Origin: Plasmopara viticola
Lineage: Eukaryota > Oomycota > Peronosporomycetes > Peronosporales > Peronosporaceae
Length of the DNA: 64,000 nucleotides
Assembly (NCBI GenBank): GCA_001695595.3
Contig: MBPM02000010.1
Coordinates: 248,001 to 312,000, forward strand
Direction: 5' to 3'
How positions within the stretch are numbered: position 1 is the stretch's first letter; each line of letters begins with the position of its first letter. The translations under genes and the position numbers were made by a program. Shown here piece after piece: positions 24,060 to 35,823 of this stretch. Under the pieces are notes generated by a model that saw only the letters and a program-made list of their open reading frames with translations, had not been told where the DNA came from and ran no database searches.

Positions 24060-24620
24060 GTCTACAGTTTGTCGGCCCGATTTGAAACGCAGGCTACTAA
24101 GTGTACCAATTAGCCCTCGATGGTCTACTTTAGACATCAATAACTAGGGTCCAAATTGTTGTAACAATTTTTTTCTTAAATGCAGCAGTAAACCACAAGT
24201 TTTCATGCGACACCAGTGTTTATTAAACGATCTCATATAGATATTCTACCTACAAACAGTCGTTCAATTTGTCTCTAGCCGAAACATGTGCCAGTATACT
24301 ACCGGCACACGAAATCCCATCATTGTCTTCCGGCAAGCTAAGACAAAGTCAAGGCGTATAAACTTCCAACGGTTCACAAAGAAAATGACGTGAGGCGTAG
24401 GCTTGACCCGAAGGCCGGTCTCAAAGGCTTCCACATACTTGGCCTTTCACTTACTGGAAGCCAGCAATACCTACTGGGAGCCAGCAATACCTTGTAAGGA
24501 TTAACAAAGCGCTCCCTATCGCCTAAGTAACCGCCATCTTGAGCATCGTGTGCATTTTGAAATATACAACTTCGTCAAGTTTAACAATGATTTGGGCTGG
24601 ATCTGACGAATTCATACTAA
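24060..24620. repeat. repeat X, copy 2
   Basis: Counterpart of 15840-16400 and 47620-47970. Contains a 20-base tandem duplication at 24453-24492 (ACTGGAAGCCAGCAATACCT and a one-mismatch copy). No open frame is shared among copies. 24620-25250 shows nothing recognised. Confidence 0.4.
24453..24492. repeat. two-copy 20-bp tandem repeat
   Basis: ACTGGAAGCCAGCAATACCT at 24453-24472 and ACTGGGAGCCAGCAATACCT at 24473-24492, head to tail, one mismatch. A simple local duplication. Confidence 0.9.
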
Positions 24621-26599
24621 GTAAAGCCACCTGTTTGCCTCCTTATCGCTATTTAAATGCGATAATTGTCAAATTGTCGATTACCAAACTACGGAAATTC
24701 CGCACGTGCTGAAGCCAATCTATTTTTAATATTGTGTTTGACAAATTTATACGTCAATATTTCTTCAAAATTTGCTGATAGGAGTCGGCTGACAGTCTCA
24801 TCTGCACAAAATTGCCCTGGCAAACAGCTACTTTATCATTCTTCAAGACATGAGCACAAATTTATCTTTGCGCTTAATCACGTATGGTCCACTTCGGTGA
24901 CAAGGGGCGTAAATTCGAAAAGAAGCATTTACCAATGCTTTTTCATAGCAAAAACTATAACGAAGCTATTTTGCACTGCAGCCTGAAGCCGCCAGACTGT
25001 AGCGAGATGGCTCGCTTATGTAATATGCACCTGATGTCGAAGTCAAAAGGGTCGCAAACGACGCTAAATTGTTTCGTCTTGTCCGGCAAAAGCTAAAATA
25101 GATGACTCCTGAACGCATTTTGTGACGCTATCAAACACGTATTTACTGGTGCTTTTCCCGAATCCTTTTACTATACATTGTAGAAAATCTTTGAAATACA
25201 CGCATATCTAGCGCCGCTCATGTGAATATTGTTTTTTCGATGAAGTTTTAGTTAAGATGTTCACACCCATCTCGCCGCGGTGATCAAAATAAATTTTCTT
25301 TTTTGTAACACCACTTTCTAAATTTTTTCCGGATTTTAGCTAGCCAAAAAAAAATCCTCAAGCGTTTCGTGGTTTAGGAGCTCCTTTGTAACTTAAGCGC
25401 CCCTTCGGTGACGAGTGACAACTTAATTTGTCGTCGTTTTCTGTAGATAAGGTATGTTTCTCGATCACGTGGTTATCTGTAACAACCAGAGGTCTATTTA
25501 AATTTGCGTTCTAATTCTTTTCATGTAAGAGCTTTTGGTGGTACTTCGTTTCCCATTTGTCGATCTATGTTGCCCACTGAAACCTGCGAACTATCGATCC
25601 TTCTCGTATTACTTTGTCACTACTCTTCGAGAAACAACAACTTTTTGGTATTTTGCGGGTCCATGCTACTTATTCACGTCTTCTTTTGTTCAAACTAGCA
25701 GTTAATGGTGATTCCTTTCTTGCCAGTGAAGTTATATTATTCAGGTTTTTAGCGTCGTTGAAAACGTATATACACGTGATAATACATTTATCAGTCCTTG
25801 TTGCTAATTTCTTTCAAAACCTATCAAGCTTTTATGGAAATGGTTTGTAAAAGTTGCACATTCATCGAAGGAAGTTGGCTCTTTTTAAGTAGGGCTCTCG
25901 GCCTTTACTAGTGACTAGCTTTCTTACCGCTGCGAGAGCGCGGCTTCTGCGAATGACCCTTCAAAGCCCTCAGGCAAAGTACGCATCCACTTTATTGTCT
26001 CTTTTTAGGACAGGCACCGATCATGTGCTCGATTTTGCTACAGCCTCTCGGCAGATGTTTCTTTCTCGGCAACAGTTAGTCCACTGGGGGCGGACCGGAG
26101 TCTGCTTGCCCACAGATACCCTTCTCGGACTACAGCTTCCAATCCGGGGATCGTACAGATTGTTCATGTTATTTTGCCTCGTATTTTGCCAGAAAACGAT
26201 AGTCTTCCACAAATTGTACCAAATCTTTTTTTTCATCATGGCTAATGTAAGGTATATTCGTGTTCACAAGTGGCTTGTTCGAGTCCAAAGGGTTACTTGC
26301 GCATGACGCACACATGGTGTTTTCCGTTTATTTATGTGACTAAATGAAGCTCCGCACGGGTACTTTTTCGATGAAAGTTTGAGAGTGAAATCTCCACATT
26401 TGTTTGATCCACTTCTCGATCCAAAATAGCGGTTAAGGCTAGGAGCAAGCGCGAACTTCTGCACACACACAACTGGTGCAAGAACTTCAGTGGAATTGCT
26501 TCCGGCGAGCAGAAGCATTTATGTGATTAGCCTTTATTTATTTCGTCAGGCTTGTAAATTCTTCGGACTAGATAGGCTTATACGTCTGCATCGATTGAC

Positions 26600-27184
26600 T
26601 TGATCATAATTCATTGCGTCACTCTAAAAAGTCTTGTTTTCTCATGCGCTCGCAACCACATTATTTTTCTCGTCAACATGCTCACTAGCAAGCACTTGTT
26701 CAAATATTTGCAGTTCAGAAACTTGTTTGATTACGAACAGATCATACACGTATTTTCATTGCATAACAGAAGTTTGCCTGATCTTTTGTTATCATGGCCA
26801 GACTCGACCACATACATACGAAGGACCGAGTATACCATCTCTTTTTTCCAGTGTATAAGCAACATCTCTATATTGAATTCTATTTTTTCGAGGGCAAAGA
26901 AAGTCACTACGTCTTTGTCTCCATAACAAAAGACATTTTTGACCACGTCAAATCAAGTGGTCATTACTAAGCTGACTATCCACGCTTACGTCTGCGGCAT
27001 TATTTTTTGCTTTCCTGTTGTAGTACTGGAAAAACTCGTGGTTGAAGCCTGGGTATATGGTCTGCTGAAAAAGGTACGCCCCAGTATGCTCATCAGCCGC
27101 ATCACTACAGAAAAAGCACTGTCTTATCTTTTGGTACTTATTCTACTCTCGCCACCAGCTTTTATATATGTAGCAACTTGTTAA
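26600..27184 (+). pseudogene. unidentified reading frame in left arm
   Basis: A 585-base frame with one internal stop (26924-26926, after ..VTTSLSP). The exact partner at 36722-37306 (-) has the same length with no net indel; there this codon is sense but another stop interrupts it. The translated product would be hydrophobic in places (YVCGIIFCFPVVVLEKLVVE). Unit R copy 1 at 8.46-9.1 kb, read in the matching sense, has similar residues (HVRIDICFSVVV; NAWVHCLLELIRS). No family was recognised, and the frame has no ATG near its 5' end, so coding status is open. Confidence 0.3.
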
Positions 27185-27712
27185 ACTTACCTACAGAGTG
27201 CACGAAGTGAACTTGTATCACACCATTGTCCAGTATTCTACAGACAGCTTGCTCGTCTAGAAATTTAATCGTCGTCTTCGTCGCTATAAATTTTCTGTGT
27301 CGACTTAAATAGTCATAAACTAAAACTAATCAACAGCCTTCTCATTGCACTCTGTGAGTCTGAGTTGGATAAATCTTGCACGGGGAGTGGTGTCTTAAAT
27401 GGACACCATCAACTCCCTTAGCCTATGAGTTATGAGTTAAATTTACGCCTCTCTTGCTTGAACGCAAAAACACGTGAGCGCTACACTGTTTTCAACTATT
27501 TCCTTGCGTATTTTCAGGACCTCCCATGCCCCGGTGTAGATCATTATAAATCAAGTAGTCAGCTTTAGTCTCTGCCTCTCAGACACGACAGTCAACGTCA
27601 CGCGTACCTAATAATGAGTGATAACGTCGCATAAGTGACCAGCTTTTTCATTTAAAATCAGAAGAGGAGATGTTACGTCTTTCATCCTCCCAAGCCACAG
27701 CCACCGCCGAAT

Positions 27713-28006
27713 CTACTTACAAGATATCGATCTTAGACTTGGCTTGAGAGCATAAACACCATCATCCATTTCCGCTGCTTGGCAGCGGAATGGCCGCAAT
27801 TGCAGTCGCCTTCTTATGTTTTTAACAGCCATCATGTTGTTCGAGCGGCGAAACAGCTTGTCCGATTCATCTCGGAGCCTTTGCAAGGGTTTGATTAGTC
27901 GATATACGTTTTTGGGAGGAAAGTTGACTGTCTGTGTTGCTAAGAGTGATGCGGTGTCAAAGCACCATGCCCAAAGGAGGTATGCTGAAAGACGACGATC
28001 ATCCAA
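27713..28006 (-). pseudogene. unidentified 97-codon frame in left arm
   Basis: An open frame ending in RPFRCQAAEMDDGVYALKPS. The right arm carries the same end at 36011-36193 (+), 60 codons, where copia-2 has inserted just upstream. The last 34 residues are almost identical in both arms, but this lies inside or next to the near-identical DNA tract, so selection on protein is not shown. No known domain. Confidence 0.25.
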
Positions 28007-29096
28007 AAGAAATTCCCGTTTCTGAAAGAATCAACGTGTCCAATAAAGTGCACCTTTGAGACCAAATTACTCAAACACTATTAATCCAATTGTAGCTCAA
28101 TATACCTCAGTGTGCAATCCGGTTAAAAAGATAGAATGTCCAGGCTCCCAATAACGAATTGCCAGCCAAACTCGGCTTTGTAAAGCAAATCGTCACCGAT
28201 TCGGCTGTTATCAATCATTTGGGGCTGGTCGCTCAAACTGATGTCCATTGCATGAGCCCATACTGATGCGACTTTTTTGTTCGGTCCTTTATGATAATGG
28301 ATAATCGTATTAATATGGAAAAAAAAGCTGTGTTATTACAACAATATATGTGTAATAGTACACTTGTGCGATTACCCACCGTGATCACCAGCTCTCTTTT
28401 TTCTTCACTATAGGATGTCCGACAGTTACAAAAACTTCCTCGTATTGATCGTAAAAATCAATGTTTCTATCAACTTCGTAATTCTTAATCAAAATATTTA
28501 TTTGCGTCAACAACATATGCTTATTAACAATACACAGACCCATTCTCAGCTTTGTTGATAGCAAAAAATATCGCATTGTGGGAAGACAGCAATAGCGGCT
28601 ACTTTCGACAACTGTGTCAAATAAATCGATGCTGTCCATCAAGCATTTGAATGACAGATAAGATGTATTGAGAACGATCGCGATATCAAATGTCTGATCT
28701 CTGTTAAACGTTATGTAGCGACCTCGCGTTGATGTAAATTAATTCTCCTGGTAGCTCATTCTGTACTCACAATTTCTCAAGAGAAAGAGTCGTGGAAAGA
28801 CTGGAAGAATAAATCTCACGACATTATTGATGGCTAAAGTCTGGTCAAGTTTCTATCTAACGCCTGGTTGCGTGATATTTTGGTGTCATTATGCTGCAGG
28901 CACATGCACAATGTGTGTGTGACTGGTAAAAGTTGTTGAGACCGCGTGTTAGTAAGTAGAGCTGTATGTGACGTGCATGAGTGAGATTTTACGATAACTC
29001 TGCAGCGGGAACCAGCTAGAAAAATCATGAAATTTGACAGTAGTATAGCGCACAAACTATGGCTTGCGCTGTCTGATCTTCAATCTTTAGCTAGTT

Positions 29097-30118
29097 TTGT
29101 GACATTTCAATAATATAATCAATCAACGGCTTTCTCATAAAAATTATGTATCTGAATTGGATCGACCTTGCACGAGGATTGGTGCCTCAAATGAAGACCG
29201 TGAACTCCCTTGGCACATGAAAGTATCAATAAAGCTCATGTCTTACTCGCTGGCAAGTAAAAATGCGTGAGTGCTAGACTGTTTTTATTATCTCTTAATG
29301 TCTTTTTAAAGCTTATCATGAATCGGTACATAACTAAATGCTCAACTTTCGTTCCAGTCTCCCTAAAATGAGAGTGGACTCCACGCAACTAATAATAAAT
29401 GCTAAGACTGCATTGATGGACAACTTTAAAATGTTGATTTTGAAAGAGGAGACTTTAATACTCTTTTTACACGGTGAAATGCTTGAACTCTACGGGCGTA
29501 CACCGCTTTCGCTGGAGCTAGTTTTTGAGCCCTTAATCGTCGACTTTTTTCGAGAGCTCGAACGCCATTATTGCAGCTCTCATATCGAGTCATTTTTTGG
29601 AATATTCCCAAAATTTATTTGTGTCAACAGCATACGCTTGTCAATATTACCTTTGAATGAAAAATAATCAGTTTTGCAACCGAAAACTTTCGATTATCGA
29701 ACAACTAATCCCTGTACATTTAAAGGATGCCGCAGAGTCTCAATGTGCTATATGCCTTTCTATAAGCAAAGTTGAATGTTGGCTATTAGAATTTGTTCAT
29801 GTCAATTTAGCCGGCACAATGTTAAATGCCGCGCCCTTTATCGCTCCTTTGCATTTTTTTTAGCGTCTAGCGACTTCTTTTACCCGCGAATCGAGCAGAG
29901 CTCTTCGAGCTGAAGCTGAACGACAAGTCCCATGAAGACTACATCAGACGACCGCTATCCTTGAAAAAAAAAGAGTCGATATGTCGGAAAATGAAAGTTG
30001 CTCTATCATCGAATAATATCACAAGTGCTTAAAACGTCTCTCGTAATGTTTCGTAGTAGCGAGTCGAATGCTATCAAAGTTGACTATCAGAGCTCGTTCC
30101 TTTTTGTAGACTGTCTCA
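29097..30118. other. spacer of the large inverted repeat
   Basis: Unpaired centre of the inverted repeat. 29110-29330 resembles 27330-27530 (both contain 'GAATTGGATC/GAGTTGGATA..CTTGCACG', 'AACTCCCTT', 'GTGAGTGCTA'). 29338-29667 holds a 109-codon ATG-started frame with no recognised domain, signal peptide or paralogue in the window. About 29690-30118 is a short copy of repeat L. In the other D blocks the effector gene lies on the side that here faces the spacer, but no effector remnant was seen. Confidence 0.4.
29338..29667 (+). CDS. 109-aa open frame of unknown status
   Basis: ATG-started frame in the spacer of the inverted repeat. The composition is mixed, with no signal peptide or membrane helix; charged stretches occur (KEETLILFLHGEMLELYG, FFRELERHYC). 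No recognised family and no copy elsewhere in the window to test conservation. It may be chance in AT-rich DNA. Confidence 0.15.
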   Translation: MLNFRSSLPKMRVDSTQLIINAKTALMDNFKMLILKEETLILFLHGEMLELYGRTPLSLELVFEPLIVDFFRELERHYCSSHIESFFGIFPKFICVNSIRLSILPLNEK

Positions 30119-31293
30119 AAACTAGCTGAGGTTTGAAGATTAGACAGCGTGGGTCATAGTTCGTGCGCCATACTATTGTCAACTTCCAGCATAACAAAGA
30201 ACGCTTGATATTTTCTAGGTGATTTCCGCTGCAGAGTTATCGTGAAATCTCACTCATGCAAGTCACATACAGCTCTGCTTACGAACACGCCGTGTCATCA
30301 ACTTTTACCGGTCACGCACACATTGTGCATGGGCCTGCAGCATAATGACACCAGAATGCTACGCAATCAGGCGACAGCTAGAGACTCGAGTGGGCTTTTG
30401 CCGTCAATAATGTCGTGAGATTTATTCTTCCAATCTTTCCACAACTCATTCTCTTAAAATATTGTGAGTACAGAATGAGCTATCATGAGAATTAATAGCA
30501 AAAAACTCACATCAACGCGAGGTCGCTGCGCAACTTTTGAGAGAGATTAGGCATTTGGTATCGCGATCGTTCTCAATACACCTTTCTCCACAATGCAATA
30601 TTCTTTGCTATCGACAAAGCTGAGAATGGGTCTGTGTATTGTTAGCAAGCGTATGTTGTTGACGCAAAAAAAAAAATTTAATAAGAATATACAAACTGGA
30701 TAAAAGTATTGATTTTTACAAGGAATACAAGGAAGTTTTTGTATCTCTTGGGCACCCTATAGTGAAGAAGAAAGAGAGCTGGTGATAATGGTGGGTCATC
30801 GCACAAGACTACCAGTCCACATATATCGTTGTGATTAACACAGCTTCTTATTAATCGTACGACTTCCCATTATCATGAAAGGCCGAAATTATGGGCTCAT
30901 GCAATGGACCTTAGCTTGAGCGACCAGCCCCAAATAGTTGATTACAGCCGATTTGGTGACGATTTGCTTTACAAAAGCGAGTTTCGCTGGTTTTTCGTTA
31001 TGGGAAGCCTGGACATTCTATTCCTTCATACCGAATTGTACACTGAGGTATATTAAGACATACCGCACCCTATTTTGAATAATGAAATTGAATGAAGTAC
31101 GTCAAAAGTCAAAAGTAGGAGCTACATTTGGATCAGTAGTATTTAAATAATTTGGCCTCAGAAGTGAAATTATTGGACACGTCGATTCTTTCAAAAGCAG
31201 TGATCATCTCGGAGGATCGTCGTCTTCCACCATGCCTCCTTTGTGCAAGATGCTTTGAGTCTGCATCACTCTAAAAAACACTGACAGTAGACC
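30119..31293 (+). repeat. right arm of inverted repeat, inner part (block D copy 3)
   Basis: Pairs with 27.92-29.1 kb in reverse and with block D copy 1 directly (the GCACACATTGTGC palindrome near 30316-30328, 'ATGTTGTTGACGCAAA' at 30655, 'ACACTGAGGTAT' at 31032, 'GGATCGTCGTCTTCC' at 31213). It ends at the copia-2 target-site duplication AGACC (31289-31293); the arm resumes at 35994. Confidence 0.7.
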
Positions 31294-31473
31294 TGTAACG
31301 ACCTCTAATTGGGTGTCCCACAGTATGTGCCAAGTTGACATATAAGAGAAATAGTCACATTCTAGAATATCGAGACAGAAGAACACGTGGCTACAAGTGA
31401 GTTAGAGCCTATAGTTTGCTTTATTCCTATGAATTTACTTTCCATTTCGCACTGCGACAATCACATTGTTATA
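31294..31473 (+). repeat. copia-2 5' LTR
   Basis: Begins TGTAACGACC and ends CATTGTTATA; 180 bases. It is TG...TA rather than the usual TG...CA, an edge fixed by the AGACC duplication on both sides. Differs from the 3' LTR at three sites (G/C in GTGCCAA-GTTGAC, C/T in CGAGA-CAG, C/T in CATTT-CG). Confidence 0.93.
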
Positions 31474-31486
31474 GGTTATGAGCCCA
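31474..31486 (+). other. copia-2 primer-binding site; half-tRNA-iMet type
   Basis: GGTTATGAGCCCA directly follows the LTR. Its complement TGGGCTCATAACC is the anticodon stem-loop of eukaryotic initiator tRNA-Met, not the 3' end of a tRNA. Drosophila copia is known to prime from a 5' half of tRNA-iMet cut in this arm, so the same mechanism is inferred. The gag ATG (31478-31480) lies inside it. Confidence 0.8.
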
Positions 31487-33124
31487 ATAACGAACCCGAA
31501 CGAGATCCTCAGCGACGACAACTACTTCCTGTGGGAGTTTAACGCCCGCATGGCATTGGCCAGGAAGGACCTCCTCGATCATCTCGAGGTGAAGCCAGAA
31601 GACGCAGTGAACGCCCCCGCCCAATGGAAAGCCGCCGATGTAAAGGCGCTGGCTGTGGTGTCGAAGCTGTTGAGTCCAACGTACCAGATGATGGTGAGAG
31701 AAGCCAATTCTGCTTGGGAAGCATGGCAAATTCTGCGTGCATTTTTCATGAAGCAGAGTCTGCACAACCGTGTGCAGCTGCGCAAGCAACTCCACGAGTT
31801 CGCGATGGCCAGTGGTGGGAGTCTCATGGAGCACCTGGTGCAGTTCGATGAATTGTGTGCGAAGTTGGCTGCGGTTGGTGACGCTCTGCCTGAAGAGGAG
31901 AAGCTGGTGATCCTCCTTGGTAGTGTGCCAAGTGAGTACGACTCGATGGTGCGGCTCATCGAAGCGCGCGACCGTGTGACACTTCTGGATGCGAAAGAGA
32001 TGCTCCGACGCGAATATGAGATGATTCAGAAACGCGAGGTGAAGGAGCAAGCATTCAAGGCGACGGTGAGTGATAATGGTGGAAGGTTCCAGAATGGGCG
32101 TGGAGGCCGACGTGGACGAAATACCAAAGGACGCGGACGCAAAGGGCATAATGGTGGTGACAAGAAGGAATTCAAGGGCCGATGCTATGAATGCCACGAA
32201 GCTGGCCACAAGAAGCAAGATTGCCCGAGGCTGAAGGGCAATGCCGGTGGTTCGGAGTTCGCGTTCTCCGCTATGACCGCAGGTGGTGAGCGATCGTCCA
32301 CCTGGCTCCTTGGTAGTGAAGCCAGCTCGCACATGACTACGGATCGGAATGATTTTTCGGAGTACCGCCCGCTTACAGAATCAATCGAGATCATGGTGGC
32401 AAATGGCCAGCGGGTTGCCGCCATAGGTATGGGTACCGTGCGAGTTAACTTTACCAGAGGCGTGCCGGTGAAGTTGACGGATGTTCTCCACGTTCAGAAA
32501 TTGGACCGAAAGCTACTGTCGGTTCCTGCACTCATGTCCAAGAATCTCGCTGTGCGGTTCGACAAGAGCGGTGCCTCCATCTCGCTGAATCGCCGTGTTA
32601 TTGTTCGAGTCCCTCGGATTGGGAAACTGTACGCGTGTGAGCTAAAGTACAGAACGGAAGGCAACGCGTATGCGGCATTTGATGGTGAGTCAAGTGATAA
32701 GGCCTACGAAGTCATTCACGTGCGCCTGGGGCACGTCTCCGATACCAAGCTAAAGCTAATTGCTCGCGCGTGCGATGGTGTCCCCCCTATGGCTTTGTTT
32801 CAATCGGATGGTGGTGTTTGCAGTGGCTGTGCGCAAGGAAAATTGACCACGAGCTCGTACGCGCATCAATCGGGTAGCGAAATAAAGACAGGTCGCCCAT
32901 TCGAGATTGTGCACACGGATGTGATGGGGCCAATAAAACCGAAGTCCAAGGGTGGTGCGGTATACATCGTGTTCTTCGTGGACGACTTCAGCCGAGTAGT
33001 GTTCGTCAACTTCATCAAGCAGAAGTCTCAAGTGTTCGATTGCTTCAAGGCATTTTGCACTCGGGTTAAGGTGCAACACGGCTGCAAGGTGATGTGTGTT
33101 CGTGGTGACAACGGTGGTGTGTGA
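31478..33124 (+). pseudogene. copia-2 gag-protease-integrase (5' part)
   Basis: 548 codons. The start is the only possible ATG, since an in-frame TAG (31472-31474) precedes it. Gag N-terminal domain (DDNYFLWEFNARMALARKDL, 13-32), UBN2-type core, arginine/glycine-rich region (205-230), zinc knuckle CYECHEAGHKKQDC (CX2CX4HX4C, about 236-249). The protease signature expected as LLDSGASSHM reads LLGSEASSHM (active-site aspartate lost, residue 279). GAG-pre-integrase region (HVRLGHVSDTKL, CSGCAQGKL) and integrase with HTDVMGP (first D, about 481) and RGDNGG (second D). A short deletion in the DNGGEFV motif shifts the frame and ends this part at 33122-33124. Confidence 0.9.
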
Positions 33125-35025
33125 GCAAGCGCTTCGGCAAGTTCTGTGCGTCCAAAGGGATCATTCACCAGACGAGTGCGCCATACAGCCCCCAGCAAAA
33201 TGGGACCGCTGAGCGTATGAACCGGACACTAGCTGACATGGCCCGATCGATGCTACACTACATGCGAGTGGACCGTGTGTGGTGGGCTGAAGCGTTTCGG
33301 ACTGCAGCTTACATCGTCAACCGTATCCCGAATACTGCGCGACCGGATCAGAGCCCCCTCGAAGTATTAATCGGAAAGCGCCTGTCACTCGAAGACCTTC
33401 GTGTATTTGGTGCTCGTGGCTATGTACATGTTGACAAGCCAAACGTAGGCAAACTTGATCCTCGAGCTCACAGTTGCCTCTTCCTTGGATACGCTGATGG
33501 TTCAAAAGCGTACCGTGTGTGGGACTACGACGACGAGCGCATCGTGATTTCGCGATCGGTGCATCTGAACGAGCGACCCCCAGACACGTTCCATGCCGTC
33601 AGTGATGACTCAAGTTGCTCTCCTTGGGTGGTTAGCATCAATGATCACGATTCCGTGAGTTATATTCCGCCACCGCGACCAGTGAATGAGAACGACCATG
33701 ATGCAACTGCGGATGTCGACGATGCCGCCGACGTTGAAATGGAAGAAGTGCCCCCTACCGATGCTCAAATTTCACCCGTTCCTACTGATGCTTTGGACAG
33801 GGGGAGTAACAGCCAGATGCAAGTTGTCCAGCGCATCAGTCCTGCTACTGCTACCGAAGATCAGCAGATGCAGCTCGCCCAGCGTCCTGATTGCGATATC
33901 GTCCCGCACTCACAACATCCAAGTCGGTCGATCGATCGCCCCGCCATCGTCCAGCATCTCAACCCGAGCCTTGACTTAGTCCGTGCTGCCGGATGTGATC
34001 CGTGCACACCGTCAGCAATAATCCCTCATGGTGAAGGTGTTGGCGTCGGCGTCGATGCATCAGAGAATCGCATAGTGTTCAGTGGTGGTTCCATTCGCCC
34101 TCGATCGATCACGTATGAACAACCGCGTCTACTGACTGATGGAGATATGCCTTTGCATCTTGGTGGCGCTGAAAATGACGATGTGCCAGAACCAGAAAGC
34201 AAGCGACCACGCCTGGACGAGTACGAAATTGCGTTGGCGGTGTCTGAGCTGCCTACATCATACGCTGAAGCAATGGCGGCCCCTGACGCTCCACAATGGA
34301 AGGAAGCTATTCGTGCTGAGATTCGGTCGCATGTGCGGAGCCACACGTGGAACATGGTGCGACGACCTCAAGGAAACAAGGTGATCGGATGCAAATGGGT
34401 ATTCGCGAAGAAGTACGACGAGAATGGAGCGGTAAAGCGATACAAGGCACGTCTGGTCGCTCGAGGTTTCCTCCAGACTCGCGGCATAGACTATACCCAC
34501 ACAAACTCACCAGTGGCAAGCATGAACACGATCCGGGTCTTTCTCGCATTGTGCTGCTCTCGACGCCTCATGATTCGCCAATTTGACATTGAGACCGCAT
34601 TTCTAAATGGCAAGCTTGACAAAACAGTGTATATGAATCCCCCTGAAGGAGTGAATGTGGCGCCGGAATTGGTTTGCAGACTCCGCCGCAGCCTCTATGA
34701 ACCCAAGCAAGCTGCAGCTGTGTGGCACCGTACCATCCGCGACGTGTTCAAGCGTCTCGGTTTCACACAGTGTCGAGCTGATCCTTGTCTCTTCGTTCGA
34801 CGAGATGACAGTGACCCAGCGGCCGCGGTTTTTGTGGTGCTCTACGTGGACGATCTACTTGTTGGCTGCAAAACAGAGGAACAAGCGCGATCCGTGTGTA
34901 CTTGTCTCGCGTCGCACTTCACGGTCAAATCACTCGGTGATGCTCGTTTCGTTCTCGGGATGGAAGTACTTCACGATCGGAAACGTGGTGAAATGGTGGT
35001 GAAGCAATCTCAGCTTATAACCTAG
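33121..35025 (+). pseudogene. copia-2 integrase C-terminal part and reverse transcriptase
   Basis: 634 codons in the frame reached after the integrase deletion; it has no start of its own. Contains YSPQQNGTAERMNRT (third catalytic acid E), RVWWAEAF..IVNRIPN, LRVFGARGYVHV and LFLGYADGSKAYRVWD, an acidic/proline-rich linker, then the RT: NKVIGCKWVFAKK, KARLVARGF, FDIETAFLNG (first catalytic D, about 489) and LYVDD (about 575). A usual YGLKQA reads YEPKQA. It ends at an in-frame TAG (35023-35025) that replaces a sense codon before LLERFGQ. Confidence 0.88.
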
Positions 35026-35823
35026 TTGCTCGAGCGTTTTGGTCAAGTATCTGCTCATGGTGTCCGCAACCCAATGGTAATTGGTCAAGATCTCAGCCCA
35101 TCCGACAAGCACGGTGTATGCACAGACAAAAATAAGTACCGCGAACTAATCGGATCAATGCTGTACGTTGCCAATGCCACACGTCCCGACATTGGCTACG
35201 TGCTGTCAATACTCTCTCAGTACCTCGTTACGCCGCGTGAGATGCATTGGAATGCTGCGCTACGTGTACTTCGCTACCTCAAGGCCACTGATTCGAACGG
35301 CATCCACTACACGGCAAAGGGCAAGAATATCGTGACATACTGCGACGCGAACTGGGGTGGTGATAAGGAGACGCGACGCTCGACGTCTGGTGTGATTGTG
35401 AAGATGGCTGACGGTCCGGTCATCTACAAGAGCAAGCGTCAAGCGACCGTCGCATTATCAAACTGCTGGAGCCGAGTACATGGCTCTCGCACTTATCGCT
35501 CAAGAAGTACTGTGGCTGCGTTTCCTCCTCACAGAGAGGGTGTAAACGTGTCGAGTGCGTCGACAATCTACATGGACAACCAGTCGGCGATTAGTATGGC
35601 AACTAACCACGGTTACACCCCACGCGCCAAGCACATCGACCTCCGAGCTCACTTCGTCCGTGACTACGTCGAAAAGGGCACCATCAAGGTGGAGTACGTA
35701 CCATCAGAGTCTCAGCTAGCGGATACGTTAACGAAGGCCATTCCGACGCCGCGATTTGTGAAGCTTCGTGACGCATGCGGACTTGTGGACTGTCAAGTTG
35801 AGGGGGAGTGTAACGACCTCTAA
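35026..35823 (+). pseudogene. copia-2 RT end and RNase H
   Basis: Continues in frame after the TAG: LIGSMLYVANATRPDIGYVL, YCDANWGGDKETRRSTSG (RNase H), then a patch of about 80 bases out of frame (one extra A near 35459-35461, restored by about 35545), then IYMDNQSAISMATNHGYTPRAKHIDLRAHFVRD and SQLADTLTKAI. It ends inside the 3' LTR at 35823. The displaced patch covers the motif that normally supplies an acidic RNase H residue (AEAEYMAL). Confidence 0.88.

Larger units (their letters stand above)
25250..29096 (-). repeat. left arm of large inverted repeat
   Basis: Reverse complement aligns with 30119-40.0 kb once copia-2 is removed. Anchor pairs: 29040/30170, 28900/30320, 28400/30780, 28200/30960, 27930/31270, 27780/36130, 26600/37306, 26140/37760, 26000/39180, 25700/39540, 25390/39850. 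Relative to the right arm it lacks about 1.3 kb (37.77-39.08). Most of the arm is strongly diverged, but 26.2-27.8 kb is near-identical to its partner. Contains unit R and block D in reverse. Confidence 0.75.

Noticed and set aside
24453..24492. Possible CRISPR-like or satellite array
   Set aside because: Only two tandem 20-base units, no spacers, and a eukaryotic context.
26034..26306. 131-codon frame region (25911-26306) as a membrane protein gene
   Set aside because: The partner sequences at 37.7 kb and 39.1-39.3 kb are separated by 1.3 kb, so this frame spans a deletion junction specific to the left arm.
30640..30700. Poly-A run at about 30664-30676 as a retroposon tail
   Set aside because: Aligned D copies show ordinary sequence through the same place (GACGCAAATAAATATTT type), so it is local A-richness, not an insertion end.
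31469..32332. Long minus-strand frame of 287 codons opposite copia-2 gag
   Set aside because: It lies wholly opposite the gag frame, which has recognised domains in order. The minus frame has no domain and follows from codon bias of gag.
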